From: an uncultured Collinsella sp.
GTDB lineage: Bacteria; Actinomycetota; Coriobacteriia; Coriobacteriales; Coriobacteriaceae
Direction: 5' to 3'
Length of the DNA stretch: 5,619 bases
Assembly (NCBI GenBank): GCA_902490245.1
Contig: CABUDB010000119.1
Location: 1-5,619, forward strand
The position numbers were made by a program, and so were the translations under genes. The notes below the pieces were generated by a model. That model worked only from the letters and a program-made list of their open reading frames with translations. It made no database searches and was not told the origin of the DNA. The number at the start of each line of letters is the position of its first letter. Positions within the stretch are counted from its first letter, which is position 1. Shown here piece by piece: positions 1 through 5,619 of the stretch.

Positions 1-57
1 GATCTATATCGCCCTGCTGGCCTGCGGCCCCATGTTGTATGTCGCGGATTCCTTCCG
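1..57 (+). other. Anomalous left edge; possible fragment of an unrelated coding region
   Basis: This stretch lies directly before the UPF0210 coding sequence but does not read as its continuation. In the downstream gene's frame (frame 1) it gives [16 protein letters not shown], with A/T-rich third positions and no likeness to the family. In frame 2 it gives [18 protein letters not shown], with almost all codons ending in G or C as in real genes here, and a hydrophobic, membrane-segment-like character. The expected UPF0210 sequence before the GTT motif is hydrophilic and ends in a His-Gly-Thr-Thr type motif, which is absent. I infer a junction near 54-58, either a library or assembly chimera or, less likely, a true rearrangement. 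The first five bases, GATCT, also match the 3' end of the Illumina adapter, a weak but relevant sign given the adapter at the other end. No product can be named. Confidence 0.45.
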
Positions 58-513
58 GGCACGACCTGCGCGCTCGCCATGCTCAATGATGCCGTCAAGA
101 AGGGCGGCGTCATGGCCAGCTCCAGCGTGGGCGGTCTTTCCGGCGCCTTTATCCCCGTGTCCGAGGATGCCGGCATGATCGCCGCCGTCGAGGCCGGTGC
201 GCTTTCGCTCGAGAAGCTCGAGGCCATGACCTGCGTGTGCTCCGTCGGCCTGGACATGATCGCCATCCCCGGCGACACCCCGGTCGAGACCATCGCCGGC
301 ATCATCGCCGACGAGATGGCCATCGGCGTCATCAACAACAAGACCACGGCCGTCCGCGTGATTCCCGCCATTGGCAAGGGCGTGGGTGACTGCGTCGAGT
401 ACGGCGGCCTGTTCGGCCGTGCACCCATCATGCCGGTGAACCCCAACGCCGGCACCGTGCTTGCCCATCGCGGTGGACGTTTCCCGGCGCCGCTGAACTC
501 GCTGAAGAACTAG
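58..513 (+). CDS. UPF0210 / PFL-family protein, C-terminal part (5' incomplete)
   Basis: This is the C-terminal third of a UPF0210 protein, often annotated 'PFL family protein' and related to DUF711. From memory, family members are about 445-455 residues; about 151 residues are present here, ending at TAG 511-513. Recognisable blocks in order are [17 protein letters not shown], a Gly-rich [16 protein letters not shown] segment, [24 protein letters not shown] with a conserved Cys, [12 protein letters not shown], and the typical ending [14 protein letters not shown]. The ATG at 79 is an internal Met, not a start, because homology already begins at about 58 and an N-terminal region of roughly 300 residues should precede it. 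The biochemical role is unproven: the PFL name reflects a predicted resemblance to glycyl-radical enzymes, and no glycyl-radical motif is visible in this part. In other bacteria the gene often follows a small ACT-domain gene, which would lie outside the window. It converges on gyrA. Family assignment is confident; function is unknown. Confidence 0.9.
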   Translation, partial: GTTCALAMLNDAVKKGGVMASSSVGGLSGAFIPVSEDAGMIAAVEAGALSLEKLEAMTCVCSVGLDMIAIPGDTPVETIAGIIADEMAIGVINNKTTAVRVIPAIGKGVGDCVEYGGLFGRAPIMPVNPNAGTVLAHRGGRFPAPLNSLKN

Positions 514-682
514 CTGAGGGGGACTGGCGAGGAGCCCCGGGGAGGGCAAATATATAAGGTCGCCTGCTCGGACAGTCCTGGCTCGCACGGAGAGCACATT
601 AAGTGCTCTCCGGCTCGTGCGGAACTCGCGATCGACTTCATACGCCGCCGCGCGGCCGGGGCGAACGCGGGTCCAAGGTTGT
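514..682. other. Intergenic region between convergent UPF0210 gene and gyrA
   Basis: No convincing gene is seen here. The stretch includes an A/T-rich patch (TATATAAGG at 551-559), near-identical direct repeats GGCTCGCACGGA (580-591) and GGCTCGTGCGGA (612-623) flanking the arms of a stem-loop, and a self-complementary GC-rich decamer GCCGCGCGGC at 647-656. Its position between two convergent genes suggests it mainly separates their transcripts. I found no tRNA-like cloverleaf and no T-psi-C arm sequence. Confidence 0.6.
588..612 (+). terminator. Stem-loop, possible weak terminator after the UPF0210 gene
   Basis: A perfect 10-bp stem is formed by CGGAGAGCAC (588-597) and GTGCTCTCCG (603-612) around the 5-nt loop ATTAA. 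It sits 75 bases after the UPF0210 stop. There is no T run on either side, so it is not a canonical intrinsic terminator. It could stabilise the mRNA 3' end, assist factor-dependent termination, or be part of a dispersed intergenic repeat. The stem itself is certain; the role is inferred. Confidence 0.45.
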
Positions 683-683
683 C

Positions 684-716
684 AAAAAAGCGGTCGGCGC
701 GCAGTGCGCCGACCGC
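684..716 (-). terminator. Intrinsic terminator of gyrA
   Basis: A perfect 11-bp GC-rich stem, GCGGTCGGCGC (690-700) with GCGCCGACCGC (706-716), closes a 5-nt loop. On the minus strand it is followed at once by six T residues (684-689 read as A on the plus strand). The stem begins 41 bases after the gyrA stop codon, so it ends the gyrA (probably gyrBA) transcript. A run of seven T at 736-742 on the plus strand lies 19 bases past the other side of the stem, so weak bidirectional action is possible but not well supported. Confidence 0.93.
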
Positions 717-757
717 CGATATATGGGGTCTGATATTTTTTTACCAGCTAGGGCCTC

Positions 758-3499
758 TTACTCGTCTAGGAGATCTTCTGGCATGTCGTTGTCGTCGCCT
801 AGATCGACAGGGGTTTCTTCGGGGGCAGAGCCGTCTTCTGTGGCTTCGCCTTCGGGCTTCTCTTTGGCTGCTGTCATGCGGGCTACGGCGCATACGCGGT
901 CGTTATCGTCGACGGTCATCATCTTGACGCCCTGGGTGGCGCGGCCGGTCTGGCTGATCTCGTCGGTCTTGACGCGAATGACCGTCGCGCCCTCCGTCAC
1001 GATGAACAGCTCGTGCTGCGGGCCCACCGTCTTCATGGCCGCGAGGTTGCCCTTACGCTCGGTCATTTGGATGGTGTAGACGCCCTGGCCGCCGCGATTC
1101 TGCTCCGGGTAGTCCGCGACCGGCGTGCGCTTGCCGTAGCCGCGCTCGGTGATGACGAACAGATCGCCGTTGCCGTTAGTGACTTCCACGCCCAGAACGC
1201 TCACGCCGTCCTTCATACCGATACCGCGAACGCCGCTGGTATCGCGGCCGGTGGCGCGCACCTGTTCCTCGGAGAACATGATCGCCTTGCCCGCGGTGGT
1301 GGCCAGGATAATCTTGTCGCCCTCGCGCACGCGGCGCACGTTCAGCAGCGCGTCGTCGTCACGCAGGTTGATAGCGATCAGGCCGTCGCGACGGCTGCGG
1401 TCATACGCGCTCATCACGGTCTTCTTGACCATGCCGCTCTTGGTGGCAAACATCAGATACTCGTCGGCAGGGAACTCGCGGCAGCTGATGACGCTCGCGA
1501 TCTTCTCGCCCTCCTCGAAGGGCAGCAGGTTGACGATCGCGGTACCGCGTGCCTGGCGCGTACCCACCGGCAGCTCGTGCACCTTCAGGCGATAGACCTT
1601 GCCCTTGTTCGAGAAGAACAGCACGTACTCGTGCGTGGACGCGATGAACATCTCGTCGATGACATCGTCCTCTTTGAGGTTGACGCCCGACACGCCCTTG
1701 CCGCCGCGCTTCTGGGCGCGGTAGGCGGCAACCGGGATGCGCTTGACATAGCCGGTGTGGGTGATGGTCACGACCATGTCCTCGTCGGCGATGAGGTCCT
1801 CAACATCCAGGTCCTTCTCGACATGGCTAATCTCGGTGCGGCGCTTATCGCCAAACTTCCTGGAGATCTCGCGCATCTCTTCCTTGATGACGCCCAGAAT
1901 CTTCTCCTCGTGCGCCAACAGGTCCTCGTAGTAGGCGATGGCGCGGCGCAGGCCGTCCAGCTCTTCCTGAATCTTGTCGCGCTCCAGGCCGGTCAGGCGG
2001 CGCAGCTTCATCTCGAGGATGGCCGTGGTCTGCTCGGGCGTAAAGCCAAAGCGCTCGATCAGGCGGCTGCTGGCCTCAGAATCGGTCTGCGAGGAGCGAA
2101 TGATGCTAATGACCTCGTCGATATGGTCGAGAGCCATCAAGTAGCCCTCAAGGATATGCGCGCGGGCCTGGGCCTTCTTAAGGTCGAAGCGGGTGCGGCG
2201 AGTGACGACGTCGACCTGGTGGTCGATGTAGTGCTGCAGCATCTCGCGCAGGCTCAGGCATTTGGGAACGCCGTTGACAAGCGCCAGGTTGTTGGCGCCA
2301 AAGGTCGTCTGCAGCGAGGTGTACTTATACAGGTTGTTGAGCACGACCTGCGGAATGACGCCCTTCTTGAGTTCGATGACCAGACGGATACCCTTCTGGT
2401 TGGACTCATCGCGCATATCCGAGATGCCCTCGATGCGCTTGTCGTTGACGAGCTGGGCGATCTTCTCCTGCAGGGTGCCTTTGTTGACCATGTAGGGAAT
2501 CTCGGTAAAGACCAGGCGGCTGCGGCCGGTCTTGGTGGACTCCACGTGAGCCTTGGCGCGCACGGTAATGGAGCCGCGGCCGGTCTCGTAGCTCTGCTTA
2601 ATACCGGCACTGCCCATGATGATGGCGCCGGTGGGGAAGTCCGGACCGGGCATGATCTGCATGAGCTCGTCGACAGTGGCGTCGGGATTATCGATCAGGT
2701 AGCAGGTTGCCTCGATCGCCTCGGTGAGGTTATGCGGGGCGATATTGGTGGCCATGCCGACGGCGATACCCTGGCTGCCGTTGACCAGCAGGTTGGGGAA
2801 GCGCGCGGGCAGCGCCACGGGCTCGGCGAGCGATTCGTCGTAGTTGGGCTGCCAGTCGACGGTATCCTTCTGCAGGTCACGCAGCAGCTCCATGGCGGGC
2901 TTTGCCAGGCGGCTCTCGGTGTAACGCATGGCCGCCGCGCCGTCGCCGTCGATGTTACCGAAGTTGCCGTGGCCGTCGATGAGCGGCGTGCGCATGGAGA
3001 ACCACTGCGCCAGGCGAACCATTGCCTCGTAGACCGCGAAGTCACCATGCGGGTGATACTTACCGATAACTTCGCCGACCGTCCAGGCCGACTTCTTGTG
3101 TGGACGGTTGGGGTAGATGCCGCTCTCGTTCATCGCGTACAGGATGCGGCGGTGCACCGGCTTTAAGCCGTCGCGCACGTCCGGCAGGGCGCGCGCCGTG
3201 ATGACCGACATCGAATACTCGATAAACGACTGCTTCATCTCGCGACCGAACTCCGAAATCTGGAGCTGGCCGCCATTGATATCCTCGCCGGCCGAGGCGC
3301 CACGGTCGACTTCGCCAAAGCTCTCCTCGAGCTCACCGTCGTCGTCCTCTTCCTCATCATCATCGGCATCGGGGTTATAGGCGTCCGGATCGCCGTCCTC
3401 GCCCTGCTCAGCACGGGCGAGCAGGCGCTTCAAATCGTCGGGCATGCCGGCATCGCCGGCCTCGCCCATACCCTCGTTATTGTTGATATCGTCTGCCAC
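758..3499 (-). CDS. gyrA: DNA gyrase subunit A (GyrA)
   Basis: Complete 913-residue GyrA, the DNA-breaking and DNA-wrapping subunit of gyrase (A2B2), which introduces negative supercoils in the cytoplasm. Residues 1-75 are a lineage-type extension with an acidic run at 44-60. The breakage-reunion core follows (about 78-560), with DNA-contact residues Lys113, His116, Arg117, Arg118, His149, His151 and Arg162, and catalytic Tyr193 (codon 2921-2923) preceded by Arg192. The beta-pinwheel C-terminal domain (about 570-880) has the gyrase-specific GyrA box QKRGGKG at 596-602, separating it from ParC, and a second degenerate box QNRGGQG at 800-806. An acidic tail runs from 880 to 913. Residue 154 is Phe where E. 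coli has Ser83, and Glu158 matches Asp87. The GTG start is chosen because AGGAGGT lies just upstream; the next Met codons (11, 19, 88) lack this support. gyrB lies 178 bp upstream; a strong terminator follows. Confidence 0.98.
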   Translation of the reverse strand: MADDINNNEGMGEAGDAGMPDDLKRLLARAEQGEDGDPDAYNPDADDDEEEDDDGELEESFGEVDRGASAGEDINGGQLQISEFGREMKQSFIEYSMSVITARALPDVRDGLKPVHRRILYAMNESGIYPNRPHKKSAWTVGEVIGKYHPHGDFAVYEAMVRLAQWFSMRTPLIDGHGNFGNIDGDGAAAMRYTESRLAKPAMELLRDLQKDTVDWQPNYDESLAEPVALPARFPNLLVNGSQGIAVGMATNIAPHNLTEAIEATCYLIDNPDATVDELMQIMPGPDFPTGAIIMGSAGIKQSYETGRGSITVRAKAHVESTKTGRSRLVFTEIPYMVNKGTLQEKIAQLVNDKRIEGISDMRDESNQKGIRLVIELKKGVIPQVVLNNLYKYTSLQTTFGANNLALVNGVPKCLSLREMLQHYIDHQVDVVTRRTRFDLKKAQARAHILEGYLMALDHIDEVISIIRSSQTDSEASSRLIERFGFTPEQTTAILEMKLRRLTGLERDKIQEELDGLRRAIAYYEDLLAHEEKILGVIKEEMREISRKFGDKRRTEISHVEKDLDVEDLIADEDMVVTITHTGYVKRIPVAAYRAQKRGGKGVSGVNLKEDDVIDEMFIASTHEYVLFFSNKGKVYRLKVHELPVGTRQARGTAIVNLLPFEEGEKIASVISCREFPADEYLMFATKSGMVKKTVMSAYDRSRRDGLIAINLRDDDALLNVRRVREGDKIILATTAGKAIMFSEEQVRATGRDTSGVRGIGMKDGVSVLGVEVTNGNGDLFVITERGYGKRTPVADYPEQNRGGQGVYTIQMTERKGNLAAMKTVGPQHELFIVTEGATVIRVKTDEISQTGRATQGVKMMTVDDNDRVCAVARMTAAKEKPEGEATEDGSAPEETPVDLGDDNDMPEDLLDE

Positions 3500-3502
3500 G
3501 TT

Positions 3503-3509
3503 ACCTCCT
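3503..3509 (-). promoter_or_regulatory. Shine-Dalgarno sequence fixing the gyrA GTG start
   Basis: On the minus strand the sequence reads GAGGAGGTAAC followed by GTG. AGGAGGT is a full match to the anti-Shine-Dalgarno sequence of 16S rRNA, and the core AGGAGG ends four bases before the GTG at 3497-3499. The spacing is slightly short, but the site is the only strong one nearby. It supports the long N-terminal form of GyrA rather than a start nearer the E. coli position. An overlapping ATG at 3510-3512 reads only ATG AGG AGG TAA, a three-codon frame. Confidence 0.85.
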
Positions 3510-3551
3510 CATGGTTTGCGTGGTCCATTAGTTCCCTACCACGGAGACGGA

Positions 3552-3571
3552 TTACCGGGAATGCCGGATAA
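3552..3571. repeat. Small stem-loop beside the long palindrome
   Basis: TTA-CCGG (3552-3558) pairs with CCGG-TAA (3564-3571) around the 5-nt loop GAATG, with one bulged A at 3568, giving seven pairs. It lies four bases from the base of the 107-nt palindrome on the gyrA side and about 52 bases before the gyrA start. It could be chance in GC-rich DNA or part of the same leader structure. I found no convincing -35/-10 pair for a separate gyrA promoter in 3500-3575. Confidence 0.35.
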
Positions 3572-3575
3572 CCCT

Positions 3576-5619
<2,044 letters not shown>

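Noticed and set aside
4..597. Open frame of 197 codons on the minus strand
   Set aside because: It is antisense to the well-recognised UPF0210 coding region, rich in Gly/Asp/His/Ala, and has no recognisable motifs.
561..640. Possible tRNA or small RNA in the convergent gap
   Set aside because: The stem-loop at 588-612 resembles an anticodon arm only superficially. There is no acceptor pairing and no T-psi-C arm sequence.
603..1079. Open frame on the plus strand from the convergent gap into the gyrA 3' end
   Set aside because: It runs through the gyrA terminator and then antisense to gyrA, with Ser/Arg-rich shadow composition.
1013..3166. Open frame of 717 codons on the plus strand, opposite gyrA
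   Set aside because: It is a shadow of gyrA in GC-rich DNA. It lacks recognisable domains and has a repetitive Ala/Leu/Val/His/Asp composition, while the minus strand encodes an unmistakable GyrA throughout.
758..3499. ParC (topoisomerase IV) instead of GyrA
   Set aside because: The GyrA box QKRGGKG, the six-blade-length C-terminal domain and the adjacent gyrB indicate gyrase.

Overview
This is a short GC-rich contig carrying the DNA gyrase locus of a bacterium that is most likely an actinobacterium of the class Coriobacteriia (Collinsella/Olsenella-like, gut type). The lineage call is inference. It rests on high GC with strongly G/C third codon positions, a short-form GyrB without the proteobacterial insert, a GyrB ending in RFLDA (actinobacterial type), a GyrA with a long acidic N-terminal extension, and a neighbouring UPF0210 (PFL-family) gene.

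Layout. Positions 1 to about 57 do not fit the gene that follows and look like foreign or chimeric sequence. From about 58 to 513 (+) lies the C-terminal part of a UPF0210/PFL-family protein. Positions 514-757 are the intergenic space between two convergent genes; it holds a 10-bp stem-loop without a T tract and a textbook intrinsic terminator for gyrA. Positions 758-3499 (-) are a complete gyrA with a GTG start behind a strong Shine-Dalgarno sequence. The 178-bp gap 3500-3677 separates gyrA from gyrB and contains most of a 107-nt imperfect palindrome (39 Watson-Crick pairs) whose outer stem includes the gyrB stop codon. Positions 3678-5584 (-) are gyrB, missing about 41 N-terminal residues. 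The last 35 bases (5585-5619) are not genomic: they match the Illumina TruSeq read-through adapter.

Function. gyrB and gyrA are in the usual order and are probably co-transcribed on the minus strand. GyrB supplies ATP hydrolysis and the TOPRIM metal site. GyrA supplies the DNA-cleaving tyrosine and the DNA-wrapping C-terminal domain. Together they form the A2B2 enzyme that negatively supercoils DNA and is the quinolone target. GyrA carries Phe at the position equivalent to E. coli Ser83, a classic fluoroquinolone-resistance substitution.

Most notable points: the long gyrB/gyrA junction hairpin, whose mismatches fit plus-strand RNA better than the gyr mRNA; the Phe in the quinolone-resistance region; the adapter tail, which creates a false GyrB N-terminus; and the anomalous left edge. 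I do not see a new defence, mobile or biosynthetic system in this window.
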